DNA from: CAVTLG01 sp963735495
GTDB taxonomy: Bacteria; Chloroflexota; Ktedonobacteria; Ktedonobacterales; Ktedonobacteraceae
DNA length: 64,000 nucleotides
Reading direction: 5' to 3'
Assembly: GCA_963735495.1 (NCBI GenBank)
Contig: CAVTLG010000009.1
Span: 62,001-126,000, forward strand
Positions 8,671-18,578 of this stretch are shown here, piece after piece. A model generated the notes under the pieces. The model was not told the origin of the DNA, searched no databases, and saw nothing but the letters and a program-made list of their open reading frames with translations. Both the position numbers and the translations under genes were made by a program. Each line of letters starts with the position of its first letter. Positions within the stretch are counted from its first letter, which is position 1.

Positions 8671-9874
8671 AACTCTCTGCTCCGGTCACCTGAGCGCGAT
8701 TGCGCAGGCTATAGGCCGCGGCGGCGGGACTGGAAGCCAGGGAGCGCAGCAGGCCGAGTACCGACCACCAGCGCACGCGTTGGCGGCTGCGTCCACCGCG
8801 AGTATCACGCACCATCTCGCGAGCATAGCGCAACACCCCGTCCACCAGTTTACGGTACTCTGGCGTGAGCAGATAAGAGATCTCATCATCCTCACGCTGA
8901 GGAAAAGGCGTATCCTCGTGCAAATACGACTGGAGATCGACGCGGCGGCGCTGCACAAAATGAGCCGCGACCCGCTGCCGCCAGCGCTCATTCTGGCGTC
9001 CGCTGAGATCCTCCGGCAAATCTTTGAAATCCTCATCCAGGAAGCGCAGTAGCGAGCGAAAAGCCTGCTCATTGCCACTATGGGGCGTTGCTGTCACCAG
9101 GATGAGATGGCGCGAGGGCTGTTCAGCCAATTGCTTGATCAATTGATAGCGCTGGTGACGAGCGCCGCGTCCCTCGCCCGCATAGGCGCATGTATGAGCC
9201 TCATCGACAATCACCAGATCAGGACATTGCTGGATAAAGCTCTCGCGACGGCGGTCCGCCTTGATAAAGTCGAGTGAAATGATCAGATATGGGTAGTGGT
9301 CGAAGATCGATTCGTCACGTGAGCAATGCCGCTCCAACTGTGCAACCGTGCTGGAGAGCACAGTCACAGCCTCAATATGAAACTTCTCGCGCAACTCGGC
9401 CTGCCACTGCTCGGCCAGATGCGGTGGACAGAGCACGGCCAGACGCTCAACTTCACGGCGGTCAAGTAATTCACGCGCCACCAGTCCGGCTTCAACAGTT
9501 TTGCCGATACCGACATCGTCGGCAATCAGCAGGCGTACCGGGTCCTGGCGCAGTGCCAGCAACAGCGGAACAAGTTGATAGGGGCGTGGCTCAACCGCAA
9601 TGCGTGCAAAAGAGCGGAACGGTCCCGTGCTGGCGCGAAAGCCCAGCCGTACAGCATCACGCAACAGGCGGCAGGAACGCTCATCACCCCAGCGAGCGGA
9701 ATCAGGTAGCTCAAACTGTGCTGATTCTACCGGTTCCAGGGGCAGATAGACCCCCGCTACCTCTTCATTTGTGCCACCAAGAGGGCGCAAAATTAACATC
9801 TCTTCATCTGAGTCTGGCAGGACCACCCACTCGCGTCCGCGCGCTTTCACCAGTGAGCCAATAGCAAACTTCAT
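8621..9874 (-). CDS. SNF2-family helicase, N-terminal part (DrmD-like)
   Basis: 417 residues holding the first RecA lobe: Walker A DDVGIGKT at 119-126, motif Ia around LAVLCPPHL, DEAH at 224-227 (VIVDEAHTC) and motif III TATPHSG near 261. The first 60 residues form a small beta-rich domain (LVKARGREWVVLP) common at the front of such helicases. The reading runs into a stop just after the frameshift at about 8640, and the second lobe is encoded in the next frame. The ATG overlaps the stop of the DUF1998 gene by 4 bp (ATGA), indicating translational coupling. In DISARM class 1 the SNF2 protein is a system-specific component beside the adenine methylase. Confidence 0.85.
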   Translation of the reverse strand: MKFAIGSLVKARGREWVVLPDSDEEMLILRPLGGTNEEVAGVYLPLEPVESAQFELPDSARWGDERSCRLLRDAVRLGFRASTGPFRSFARIAVEPRPYQLVPLLLALRQDPVRLLIADDVGIGKTVEAGLVARELLDRREVERLAVLCPPHLAEQWQAELREKFHIEAVTVLSSTVAQLERHCSRDESIFDHYPYLIISLDFIKADRRRESFIQQCPDLVIVDEAHTCAYAGEGRGARHQRYQLIKQLAEQPSRHLILVTATPHSGNEQAFRSLLRFLDEDFKDLPEDLSGRQNERWRQRVAAHFVQRRRVDLQSYLHEDTPFPQREDDEISYLLTPEYRKLVDGVLRYAREMVRDTRGGRSRQRVRWWSVLGLLRSLASSPAAAAYSLRNRAQVTGAESFEEADLLGRHTNSRSG

Positions 9875-11472
9875 GCATGCCTCCTGAACATATCCGCGTA
9901 GTCAGCAAACAATGTCTCCCAACCCCCGCGTCCCTGGAAACGGATGACCATATAGCCCTCATCTTCCAACCTACTCACTAACTCCTGATCGCGAGTCTGG
10001 CGCTGGAGATCGTCGCCATCCACATAGACGACGGCTTCAGGATAGAGAAAATCCGGCTTTGCGCCGCCAGCCCCTACATTGGTATGAGCGTTCAGCGGCT
10101 GCATGAGGTTGCGCGCTGCCAGATCGTGTAACCAGTCCTGCTCAATCTCGGAGAGCAAAAGTGTACTGGTTGTCGCTGTCGCAAGAGGATCTGCCGACCC
10201 GGCGTCTGAATTTAATGACGTCAGGGTACCGTCCCGGCTGTCAAACTCGCTGCTGAGCAGCAGAGGCGTGATCAGAGGAGGCAATTCCTGGCGGCTTACT
10301 GAACAGTGTGTCAGGCGGGCCAGATCTCCCACAATCCTCTTGCGATCCAGGATCTCATGATCGCGCTGGTTGGCATAGGTCATCAAACAGTGATAGCAGG
10401 CGGCCTCGCACGGCTCCAGTGCATGCTCAGCCTGGCGCAGATCCTCCAACGTCTCTGGCTGAAAGTGGCAGAGGCGCAGAGCCTCGGCTGCTACTCTGGC
10501 CAGCGCTTGATGGTCTTCGGTTAACTGCCGCAACACGCCAGCTCCGCCCTCCGTTGCCTCATAGAAAAGCAGGCTGGTGCGCTGATTTCTATCGGGCAAT
10601 GGTTCAGCGGCCAACTCATTATCCTCTAATTGGTAGCACACTTGCAAGGCGCTTTTCAGTGCAGCTTGCAACGAAGCCATGCGTTCTATGCCTAACTCCT
10701 CCAGCGGTTCAAAAAGCAGGCAGTTGCGTGTATCCTCTACATAGGGAATCACGCGTAGCCGACTATGGGAGAGTGGGTCATCTTTATCGCCTGCGGATTC
10801 GCTATCCTTGGCCCAATAGCCGCGCTCAGTATCAAGGACAAAACCATACTCCGCGTTCTTTTCGCGACGGAGCGGACCAAAGTTAATCCTCCAGAGAGTA
10901 GCCGCCTGACCATAACGTAAACGAGCCACCGTCTCGCCCGTCTCGTCTTTCACCAGGGCCAGATCATAATCAGGCTGGTCATCTTTGCGCGGCGGAAAGT
11001 GAACGCCCGTGCGAATTTCGTATCCCTGGCGCTGGCGTTCCTCCTCGTCGGAATTGATCTTATCCTTGCGCCTGGTTGAGACATTTTCCAGTCGGAAAAG
11101 CCCGCCGAGAGAAGAATGGTCGAGCGACTTACCACAGATCCGACAGATATCCAGACTATGCGTGCCTGTCACCGGGTGGAGATACCCGCAATGCTGACAT
11201 TGCTTGGCCTCGCGAGTCAGCACGCCCGAGCGACCATCGCGGGCGCGCAATAGCGAACGATTAATGATATAGCGTGAACCTTCGTGATAGATAATCGCTC
11301 GTGGAGCAAATTCAGAGATAGCCAGGAAACGCGGGCGGGAAAGATATTCATTATGTTGACGTGCCCTGCGAGCAGGGATATAAGCAGAGAGCGGCAGGCG
11401 TGGAAAATTGTACCCAGGCAAAAAGCCTTCACTGGCAAAATAGCGATAGCTATAGAAATTCCGAAAACTCAT
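9871..11472 (-). CDS. DUF1998 protein with zinc cysteines and C-terminal Vsr/DUF559-like nuclease domain (DrmB-like)
   Basis: 533 residues. Zinc-type cysteines lie at 92/95 and 110/113 (CQHC, CRIC). The DUF1998 hallmark EATEGGAG is at 305-312, followed by Cys355, 359 and 362 (CEAACYHC). The last 70 residues contain PDF at 473-475 and VVYVDG at 481-486, then a conserved-looking VSRLEDEGYMVIRF strand. This is the pattern of DUF559/Vsr PD-(D/E)XK nucleases, though catalysis is not proven. It overlaps the helicase gene by 23 bp in another frame. Its first residues (FYSYRYFASEGFLPGYNF) are usually internal to DUF1998 helicases of about 1,800 residues, so the two frames may be one gene split by an extra T. 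In DISARM terms it matches DrmB, with the nuclease domain perhaps standing in for DrmC. Confidence 0.8.
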   Translation of the reverse strand: MSFRNFYSYRYFASEGFLPGYNFPRLPLSAYIPARRARQHNEYLSRPRFLAISEFAPRAIIYHEGSRYIINRSLLRARDGRSGVLTREAKQCQHCGYLHPVTGTHSLDICRICGKSLDHSSLGGLFRLENVSTRRKDKINSDEEERQRQGYEIRTGVHFPPRKDDQPDYDLALVKDETGETVARLRYGQAATLWRINFGPLRREKNAEYGFVLDTERGYWAKDSESAGDKDDPLSHSRLRVIPYVEDTRNCLLFEPLEELGIERMASLQAALKSALQVCYQLEDNELAAEPLPDRNQRTSLLFYEATEGGAGVLRQLTEDHQALARVAAEALRLCHFQPETLEDLRQAEHALEPCEAACYHCLMTYANQRDHEILDRKRIVGDLARLTHCSVSRQELPPLITPLLLSSEFDSRDGTLTSLNSDAGSADPLATATTSTLLLSEIEQDWLHDLAARNLMQPLNAHTNVGAGGAKPDFLYPEAVVYVDGDDLQRQTRDQELVSRLEDEGYMVIRFQGRGGWETLFADYADMFRRHA

Positions 11473-14400
11473 CGTGCTCTGGAGAAGAAGAGCTGCTACC
11501 GGTCAGCAGTTTGAGCTGTTCCTCTGCTTCACCGCGTAAGCGTTTAGCCTTCTCGCGGTCATCCGGCGCGCGCGAAGCGTCGAGCGTAATCGCGTGCTGC
11601 GTATCGCGCTGATCCTGAGCCGCGCGATACAGTTCGCGCCAGCGGCCACAGGCCCGCTCAAAACTGTGCTCCAGACTGTTGAGCGTCTCTGCCAGCCAGT
11701 TCGGCGTATACCAGCGGGCCGAACTCTCCTCAAGGATGGGTAGGAGCGTTCTGAGCACCTCGCTCGCCCGTAGTTCAGCTCGCTGGCGCGCCGGAAGATC
11801 ACGCAGCGCCTCCCGAATGTCAGGCTTGAGTTGTAATGTAGGTGTGGTGCCCTCAATTTCCAGCAGTTCGCTCAGTGTATTGCCCAGCGGGAGTCCTGTT
11901 TCCGCCAGCCAGATCGCGTAGACATGAGCGCGCAGGAGATCTTCATTGGTCAGATCAAGGCGGGGTGGCGCGACTGAACCGCTGACCATCGCACCTGGAT
12001 GCTGGAAAAAGTACTGATCGTGCGAACTGCCGGTCGAGCAATAGGAAAAGACCAGAGCGGGTTGCCCACCGCGTCCGGCTCGCCCGCTGCGTTGCGCATA
12101 ATTTGCCGGCGTCGGCGGGATATTGCGCATGTTGACCACATTTAATTCGGCAATATCCACACCTAACTCCATGGTCGGAGAGCAATAGAGAATGGGCAAA
12201 AAATCCGGCTCTGTTTCATCCAGGCGAAACTCTTTTTCTCGTTTCTCGCGCCGCTCTGCTGGTACCTGTGCGGTATGCTCTGCGGCGCGCAAATGCTGGA
12301 TCTGTTCCAGGTGGGCCGCATTTTCCTGATAGAAATCCACAAAAAATTGATTCACGCGTTTGGGTTGGTTTTCTGGCAGATTGGGCATGCGGAGAGGATC
12401 ATGATAATTCGTGCCAGGCTGACCAGAACGCCAGATCAGCGAGGCCGCCAGCAACTGATAACCAGGCACATCATCTTTATGGCGTTTCGCCATTACCTCC
12501 TCAATCAGACCGACTTCGGCCAGCGCCGCCAGTTGATCATAGATTATCTGTTGAATATCATCCAGGCTAACATCAAAACCTGCTTTGCGCAACGCTTGGC
12601 GCAGATAGTGCCCATATCTGCCACGTGCCGAAAGATACACATAGCCACGATCTGCACCCTCACCGCGTGGACGCGGAAAGAGGCAGCCAGCGTGTACCAG
12701 TTCCTCGTCTTCGTCAATGGCCCAGGGATCTTTCAGGTGCTGCCCGCTCTGCAACTTGATACCCTCATTGTAACTGGCATCGAGATACATCACCTTGATC
12801 GCCAGTTCACGGCGCATAAAATCCAACAAGACCTTACAGAGATCCCTTCGTAATCCCACAGACATCGCTGCAAGTAAAGGGTGGCGCGGCTTACCTTTGT
12901 GGTCACGTTCCCAGGTATCCTGATCCTCGCAAATCTCATCGAGATCCTGATACGTAATCTCCAGCAGGCCACACTGCTCCAGATTAGGTGAAGTAATGCG
13001 CCAGCCTCGACGTAGATCGAGATAGAGACGATAGCCCAGGACCTCGCGTATCGCGCGTTCAGCCTGCACCTTGGCCTGAAATTTCGCATCAGGGTTAATA
13101 GCAAAATCCCTGGTCTTGAGAGCGAGCGCCTCAAAGACCTTGCGCGCCAGCTCCTCGTGCCGAATACCCTCGTCGCCGCTCTGAAGTACCGCACGATAGA
13201 GAGCCGAGCGGAGCAAGCCGATCTCAATAAAATCGTTAAAGTGACCGGCCTGGAGTGAAGCATCCTGGCGATTATCAGTAAAACTCAGCATTTTAGGGAG
13301 AATGGTCAACTCCTCGCCGCGTTGTCTTGCCGCTCGGAGGTGGCGGATCGTCGACAGGCTAAGAATAGTCGTCGCTGTGCTGCGCCCTTCTGAACTCAGT
13401 TCTGAAAGCTTCTCGAAGTCGCTGCGAATGCGAGCGCTATAGGTTACGCCACAGTGCATGCAGTAGAGAAAAGATGAAGGGAGAAAGAAACAGGGCGTGC
13501 CGCTCTTTTCTTCTTCGTCCACGCAACCATCTGGGTGAATATACAGGGGTAATGGACAGTGTTTGCGCCCGGTAGTTGTCAGGCGCACCTTGCCATTGAC
13601 TGTTTCGCGCCACTCTTCAGGCAGCCTCTCTTCGATTTCGCCCCGCTCCCGGGGCCAGTGATCATCGCTATCAACAAAAAGGAAGCCCGGGCGTCCCGTA
13701 AGCCGCTGAGAAGCAGGTTTCTTGCCTTCATCAGATGGCGTTTCACGCAAGAGATCCTGTACCTCGCGTGTCACGAGTGTCGCTTCATCTTTCCAACGCA
13801 CTACATAATACTCCTGGCCACATTCTCGACAAAAGACCAGCGGAAAAAGCAGCCGCTCGCGTCCACCAGGGGCGTACATCTGCGGTTGGAGCGTAATATG
13901 GCGCGGATCGGCCTGCTCCAACGTTGCATAGACTGTATCGCCTTTACTGATAAATTGATGCAGGCGAAAGGCAAAGGCACCTTGCTCATAGCCTTTCAGC
14001 AGCCCTTGCTTAATGACCTCCGCACAGTGAGTTTCTGAACAGCCAGCAGCGTCAGCAATCGCTTGCTGTAAAAGCTGGGCAGCGCTTTCGTCACCGGCAA
14101 TACGACGCGGCGTGCTGCGCACCAGGCGCTCATCCTGGCGTGTCACCCCAAAGGTACTTTCTAGCCAGATGGCCAGCGGATCTTGCGCAAATTCCTCGTA
14201 GCTCGTAATCGTCTGAGGATCAAACCTTTGCACTCGCTCAGCCAACTGCTGGCGAAACGTTGGACTGCTCTCATCAACTGCTGGCGTTATGCGCCTCAGG
14301 CTCTCGCCAATGACATGGTCTGGCAGGATCGTGCAACCAAATAAGAGCGAGGCCATTTTTGCCACTTCGTTCCGTTGTTGACTGCGCGTCCCGCCACTGG

Positions 14401-15217
14401 CCAGAGTGGCTGAGGTTCCGATGCATTGCAACGTCGTACCCTGAGGCGTCAGCCGGTTGCGCACACGTCTCACCAGGAGCGCCACATCTGCTCCCTGCCG
14501 TCCGCGATAGGTATGTAACTCATCCAACACCAGAAAACGCAGTTGAGTCTTATCCAGCAAAGGTTGTTCGCGTTGGCGCGTGAGAATAAGCTCTAGCATC
14601 ACATAGTTGGTCAGCAAGATATCGGGAGGATGAGCAATGATCTCGTAGCGCTCGGCAGTGCTTTCCTGTCCGGTGTAACGTTTGAATGTTACCTGACGCT
14701 CATCCGGTGGATAGCCCAACATCAGATATTTTTCCAACTCACCTTCCTGGCTGTTTGCCAGCGCATTCATCGGGTAGACGACAATCGCCTTGACACCAGG
14801 AGGTTCCGGGTTGCGCAGGATCGAATCCACAATCGGTATAATATACGTCAGGCTTTTGCCAGAACCAGTCCCCGTTGTAAGAACATAACTATGCCCTCCA
14901 CGCGCTAACTCAATAGCTTCCTGCTGGTGCTTATACAACCTCATGTCAACGCCGGTGGGTTGCGTCTGATCTTTCTCACGCCGAAAAATAGCGCTGCAAG
15001 CTGGATGCAAGGTCCCGCGCTTCACCAGTTCATCAATCGAAAGACCAGCTTCGAAGAATGGATTCATCTGGATGAGCGGCTCCGGCCAGAGCAATCCTCG
15101 TTGAAACAGCTTTTCATTCACCTCTTTATAGATGCGCGGATTACGCACCTCAATAAAACTCTTTACATAAGAGGAGTAATCATCGATCAGTTCCTGGCGT
15201 AGGTCAAAGATATTCAT
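11450..15217 (-). CDS. DEAD/DEAH-box helicase of the DISARM DrmA / DUF1998-helicase type
   Basis: About 1,255 residues. Walker A TGTGSGKS is near residue 115, DELH (motif II) near 232, and motif III GTSATLA follows. In the second lobe SPTMELGVDIAEL and QRSGRAGRGGQPALV give motifs V and VI. Cys pairs (FCREC; YCMHC) between the lobes suggest zinc binding. The start is set at 15217 rather than an upstream in-frame ATG because GAGGT precedes it and a consensus promoter lies 90 bp upstream. It is the first gene of a minus-strand operon with the DUF1998, SNF2 and methyltransferase genes, the core set of class 1 DISARM apart from a separate DrmC. Such helicases are thought to load on invading DNA ends. 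The C-terminus may be cut by a one-base frameshift at about 11460. Confidence 0.85.
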   Translation of the reverse strand: MNIFDLRQELIDDYSSYVKSFIEVRNPRIYKEVNEKLFQRGLLWPEPLIQMNPFFEAGLSIDELVKRGTLHPACSAIFRREKDQTQPTGVDMRLYKHQQEAIELARGGHSYVLTTGTGSGKSLTYIIPIVDSILRNPEPPGVKAIVVYPMNALANSQEGELEKYLMLGYPPDERQVTFKRYTGQESTAERYEIIAHPPDILLTNYVMLELILTRQREQPLLDKTQLRFLVLDELHTYRGRQGADVALLVRRVRNRLTPQGTTLQCIGTSATLASGGTRSQQRNEVAKMASLLFGCTILPDHVIGESLRRITPAVDESSPTFRQQLAERVQRFDPQTITSYEEFAQDPLAIWLESTFGVTRQDERLVRSTPRRIAGDESAAQLLQQAIADAAGCSETHCAEVIKQGLLKGYEQGAFAFRLHQFISKGDTVYATLEQADPRHITLQPQMYAPGGRERLLFPLVFCRECGQEYYVVRWKDEATLVTREVQDLLRETPSDEGKKPASQRLTGRPGFLFVDSDDHWPRERGEIEERLPEEWRETVNGKVRLTTTGRKHCPLPLYIHPDGCVDEEEKSGTPCFFLPSSFLYCMHCGVTYSARIRSDFEKLSELSSEGRSTATTILSLSTIRHLRAARQRGEELTILPKMLSFTDNRQDASLQAGHFNDFIEIGLLRSALYRAVLQSGDEGIRHEELARKVFEALALKTRDFAINPDAKFQAKVQAERAIREVLGYRLYLDLRRGWRITSPNLEQCGLLEITYQDLDEICEDQDTWERDHKGKPRHPLLAAMSVGLRRDLCKVLLDFMRRELAIKVMYLDASYNEGIKLQSGQHLKDPWAIDEDEELVHAGCLFPRPRGEGADRGYVYLSARGRYGHYLRQALRKAGFDVSLDDIQQIIYDQLAALAEVGLIEEVMAKRHKDDVPGYQLLAASLIWRSGQPGTNYHDPLRMPNLPENQPKRVNQFFVDFYQENAAHLEQIQHLRAAEHTAQVPAERREKREKEFRLDETEPDFLPILYCSPTMELGVDIAELNVVNMRNIPPTPANYAQRSGRAGRGGQPALVFSYCSTGSSHDQYFFQHPGAMVSGSVAPPRLDLTNEDLLRAHVYAIWLAETGLPLGNTLSELLEIEGTTPTLQLKPDIREALRDLPARQRAELRASEVLRTLLPILEESSARWYTPNWLAETLNSLEHSFERACGRWRELYRAAQDQRDTQHAITLDASRAPDDREKAKRLRGEAEEQLKLLTGSSSSSPEHDEFSEFL

Positions 15218-15305
15218 CGAGTACCTCACAGAGAAGCGCGAGCGCACCATGGGATTCAGTCAAAATCGTCGTCATGCTGGTAGAAAATAGCATGGATGCC
15301 GTCAA

Positions 15306-15335
15306 ATTATAGTTGGGTCAGGGAGGGGCTGTCAA
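15306..15335 (-). promoter_or_regulatory. Consensus sigma-70 promoter for the helicase operon
   Basis: On the minus strand TTGACA (15330-15335) and TATAAT (15306-15311) are separated by 18 bp, both perfect hexamers. Transcription would start near 15299, leaving about 80 nt of untranslated leader before the ATG at 15217. Confidence 0.75.
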
Positions 15336-15365
15336 TAAACAATCAGCAGCGGACTGTCTCGTTGC

Positions 15366-15394
15366 TTGACGCGCCAAATATTTTATCTTACACT
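15366..15394 (+). promoter_or_regulatory. Sigma-70-type promoter for the McrB-like gene
   Basis: TTGACG (15366-15371) and TACACT (15389-15394) are spaced by 17 bp. The predicted start of transcription, near 15401, lies downstream of an open ATG at 15296 and upstream of the ATG at 15437. That supports the later start codon. It is divergent from the helicase promoter, and the two -35 boxes are only 30 bp apart. Confidence 0.6.
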
Positions 15395-15436
15395 GCTAGC
15401 GGACCAGAAAACACCGCCGAAAGGGAACTGGCACCT

Positions 15437-16831
15437 ATGAGCAACTATTTGCTGTTTATTTCTCCTGAAACTGCTCAGCAATGGGTCTCGCCTACCATAC
15501 CTCGTTTCACTCTGCCCTATACAACTTCTCCTTTGCAGGAGGATGATAGAATTATCCTGGCACGCCTGGCAACGGCGGACATTACCAGGGCCAGAACATT
15601 ACCATTTATCTACAGGGTTGCCGCAACCAATCGCACTGCGGGGAACATCACCCTGGAACAGACGGCTATCCTGAATCACACCTGTTTAGTGAGTGAGCTG
15701 CAATTGCGCGACCTGAATCACAGCGCACTGAATGACCTGCAACTCTCGCGAGAGCGCTTTGAGCTTGTAGTGCAGAAAATGGGAGGGCTGCGAGTGGACG
15801 AGAAGACATTGCTGGCAAACGTCGAACAGTACATTACTGAGAGCGGCTATTATTTTGAGCGAGAAACGCTGCTCAACTATCATATTTGTTTGAAAACCCG
15901 GCCTTTTGTGATCCTGGCTGGTCTCTCGGGAACTGGAAAATCCAAACTCTCCCAATTGTACGCGGAAGCGCTCGGTCACAAAACCCACTACCTGCGCTTG
16001 CCTGTGCGCCCAAATTGGAGTGATGATCACTATCTGCTCGGCTACTTTAATACGATCACCAGCAAATATATGACCGCTCCTGCCGTTGAGTTCCTGCTGG
16101 ATGCCAACGTGGACGAGGATAATTTGTACATGTTCTGCCTGGATGAGATGAATCTTGCCCATGTCGAATATTATTTCTCACAATTCTTGAGCGCTATGGA
16201 GGAAAAACCAGGTGAGCGTTGGATCACGCTCTTGAGCAGAAGCGAACGAGCGCAGATGCAAAGAGAAGGCGTTTCAGCATTGGATATGCACTTGCAGCAG
16301 ACGGGCGGAGTACAAATTCCCAACAATTTCTTCGTGACCGGTACGATCAATGTCGACGAGACCACTCAACCGATCAGCGATAAGGTGATGGATCGTGCCA
16401 ATACGCTGGAATTTTTTCGCGTCGATCTGGACAAAATCCCCCCGTCAGGAAGACCACCAGAGCCTTTTGTGCTTTCTGCCTCCACCTGGCGCAGTTATCA
16501 AACAACCAATGTAGATACCAGCTTTCGTTCCCAGATTATCGCCATGAGCCAGATCTTAAACAGAGCAGACCTTGGCCTGGGTTATCGGGTGCTGCATGAG
16601 ATTGAACTCTATCTGGCAAATAGCGCTGGACTGCTTGATTCCCTGGTCGCCTTTGACCTCCAGGTCAAGCAGCGTATCCTCCCACGCGTGCGTGGCAGTA
16701 TCTTTATCAGCGAGATGCTCGATGAACTACAGCAATTCCTCGTAGATCAGAAACTGGAGCGCTCAGTGCAACGGCTCGATGAAATGAAAAGCAGGCTAAA
16801 ACGCGATGGCTACACCAACTTCTGGCATTAA
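15437..16831 (+). CDS. McrB-like AAA+ NTPase of a McrBC-type restriction pair
   Basis: About 464 residues from the ATG at 15437, which follows AAGGGA and the promoter; an in-frame ATG at 15296 is less likely. Walker A is GLSGTGKS, Walker B is FCLDEMNLAHVEYYF, and the sensor region GTINVDETTQPISDKVMDR corresponds to the McrB signature in which NTADRS is replaced by NVDETT. The N-terminal part shows no known DNA-reading domain and probably supplies target recognition. McrB subunits form NTP-driven hexamers that translocate DNA and activate a nuclease partner. The next gene, overlapping by 26 bp, encodes such a nuclease. The pair is divergent from the DISARM-like operon. Confidence 0.85.
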   Translation: MSNYLLFISPETAQQWVSPTIPRFTLPYTTSPLQEDDRIILARLATADITRARTLPFIYRVAATNRTAGNITLEQTAILNHTCLVSELQLRDLNHSALNDLQLSRERFELVVQKMGGLRVDEKTLLANVEQYITESGYYFERETLLNYHICLKTRPFVILAGLSGTGKSKLSQLYAEALGHKTHYLRLPVRPNWSDDHYLLGYFNTITSKYMTAPAVEFLLDANVDEDNLYMFCLDEMNLAHVEYYFSQFLSAMEEKPGERWITLLSRSERAQMQREGVSALDMHLQQTGGVQIPNNFFVTGTINVDETTQPISDKVMDRANTLEFFRVDLDKIPPSGRPPEPFVLSASTWRSYQTTNVDTSFRSQIIAMSQILNRADLGLGYRVLHEIELYLANSAGLLDSLVAFDLQVKQRILPRVRGSIFISEMLDELQQFLVDQKLERSVQRLDEMKSRLKRDGYTNFWH

Positions 16832-18548
16832 TCGCTGGCTTACCCTTCGTTGGGGTACCAGCAGTCCTGGCGATCCCATTCAGCCCCACCGAAGCATTCT
16901 GTTTGATCAACACAACGAGAATGAAGCGTTGGGGGTAGTCGAGTATGGCCATTATGTGATCGAAGCCACTGGAGATGCGCCTGGAGCGCTGACGATTTGG
17001 ATTGATGGGCAAAGAGTGGAGACCAGAGTCTACGGAATCTGGGAATGGAAAACCGACGATTACGCTGGCCTCTATCGCTTTGAGGTACAGACGGCGACAG
17101 GAGAACTATACAGTACCTGGATGCGGGTGTTTCCGCATAAGATGCGTGAGCTAGCGTATAACCTGATGAAGCAAGAACTCAGCGAGATTGCCCTGGATCT
17201 TCTCCTGCGTCTGGACTCGCCTTCGCGCGAGCTAGCCGAGTATGGAGTACGCAAAGAAGATACATCAGCACTGCATGATTATATGCTGATCAGCAATGTG
17301 CTGGAGGAATTGCGCGATGTCATGAGCCAGTTGCGCCGCAATCCACTGCATACGCTGCGTGGGCAGAACGTGCAACAGAGTTGGCAGCATGTCGCCTATT
17401 TTTCGACTGACGCCACACCTCTCCCAGGCAACTACCAGGCTTCACCCTCCGTCCTGGAGAAGCGCAATGTGCATTACCTGCCTGCCACCTGGTTGACTCA
17501 AGAGCGTCGCCTGACATATGACACCTATGAGAATCGTTTGCTGAAGCAATTTCTGCAAAAACAACTGGTTGCCAAGCTGACGCAGATCGAAAAGAGGGCG
17601 CAGCACGAAGAAAAGCAATTGCGCGACCTCTGTGCGCGCTATCGCAACGATAAGAATGCCAGGGACTTATTAGACAAAATGCAACAGGCACTGGTCAGGT
17701 GTCAGCAAATGAAAGAGCGCTGTATCCGCTGGAGCAGCGAGCCGTTTCTCCAGGAAGTGCAACCGCTGGCACACGGAGGGGGCGCAACGCAGATTCTGCT
17801 CAAAAATCCGACGTATAACCGCTTCTATCGCCTGTATCTGCGCTTCCAGCAACACTTGAAGATTACACGAGACGCGCAGAAGACGGTTGATGAACTCTCA
17901 CTGAAGAAAGTGAGCGCGCTCTATGAACTCTGGAGTGTTTTTACCTTGAGCAGGATGGCTATCGATGATCTGTTGGTGTCTGGCTATCGTATTATCTCCA
18001 ACAGCACCTTCTTTGAGGTCGAAAAAGACTATTTTCAGTTTGATGTGCAGAAAAACAAATCCAGTATTATCCTGGCGAAAGATGATCTGCGCGTCGAATT
18101 TAAGTATGAGCCGATCTATCCTAACCAGAGTCTGATGCGCTACAAATCGGCTCTGGTGGCTACGACCTGGGGCAGCAATCCTCTGACACCCGATCTGGCA
18201 ATAGAGGTCTATGAGGGCGATCAGCCACGCGACTTGCTCATTTTTGACGCAAAATACAGGCGCGAGAAATATAATCGGCGAGCTTATCCCAAAAGAGATG
18301 ACATCAATACCATGCGCGACTACCGCGCTTCTATTCAGTACCAAAAATATGGAGGGAGCGGAGGACGTGACCCCTATGAGCGAGATCGCGTAGTGAGCAG
18401 CGCTTATATTATCTATCCTGGCGATGAGCTGTATCAGGAAGGAGCTGATAAGGGCATCGGAGCGCTTCCCCTGGTACCTGGCATGTCTGCATCTCGTGTT
18501 CACGAGGTACGCGAGGCTCTCAGAGATCTGCTGCGCGCGTATATCTGA
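16806..18548 (+). CDS. DUF2357-type protein with C-terminal PD-(D/E)XK nuclease (McrC-like partner)
   Basis: 580 residues. The N-terminal half is a beta-rich DUF2357-like region (WRWE-type strands around 60-110), and a helical, charged middle follows (250-310). The C-terminal nuclease core is visible: VEFKYEPIY, then PDLAIEVYEGD and LLIFDAKYR, giving the D...(D/E)xK signature, with a helical RDDINTMRDYRASI segment after it. This is the architecture of the nuclease partners found beside McrB-like GTPases. It overlaps that gene by 26 bp, so the two are co-translated. It ends 31 bp from the convergent second methyltransferase. Whether it cuts methylated or unmethylated DNA cannot be told. Confidence 0.85.
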   Translation: MATPTSGINRWLTLRWGTSSPGDPIQPHRSILFDQHNENEALGVVEYGHYVIEATGDAPGALTIWIDGQRVETRVYGIWEWKTDDYAGLYRFEVQTATGELYSTWMRVFPHKMRELAYNLMKQELSEIALDLLLRLDSPSRELAEYGVRKEDTSALHDYMLISNVLEELRDVMSQLRRNPLHTLRGQNVQQSWQHVAYFSTDATPLPGNYQASPSVLEKRNVHYLPATWLTQERRLTYDTYENRLLKQFLQKQLVAKLTQIEKRAQHEEKQLRDLCARYRNDKNARDLLDKMQQALVRCQQMKERCIRWSSEPFLQEVQPLAHGGGATQILLKNPTYNRFYRLYLRFQQHLKITRDAQKTVDELSLKKVSALYELWSVFTLSRMAIDDLLVSGYRIISNSTFFEVEKDYFQFDVQKNKSSIILAKDDLRVEFKYEPIYPNQSLMRYKSALVATTWGSNPLTPDLAIEVYEGDQPRDLLIFDAKYRREKYNRRAYPKRDDINTMRDYRASIQYQKYGGSGGRDPYERDRVVSSAYIIYPGDELYQEGADKGIGALPLVPGMSASRVHEVREALRDLLRAYI

Positions 18549-18578
18549 TTGGTTGAAAGAAAAAAGCCAGACAGAGAG

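Noticed and set aside
15296..15436. Earlier start (15296) for the McrB-like gene
   Set aside because: It would lie upstream of the predicted plus promoter and inside the divergent promoter region; a better ribosome site precedes 15437.
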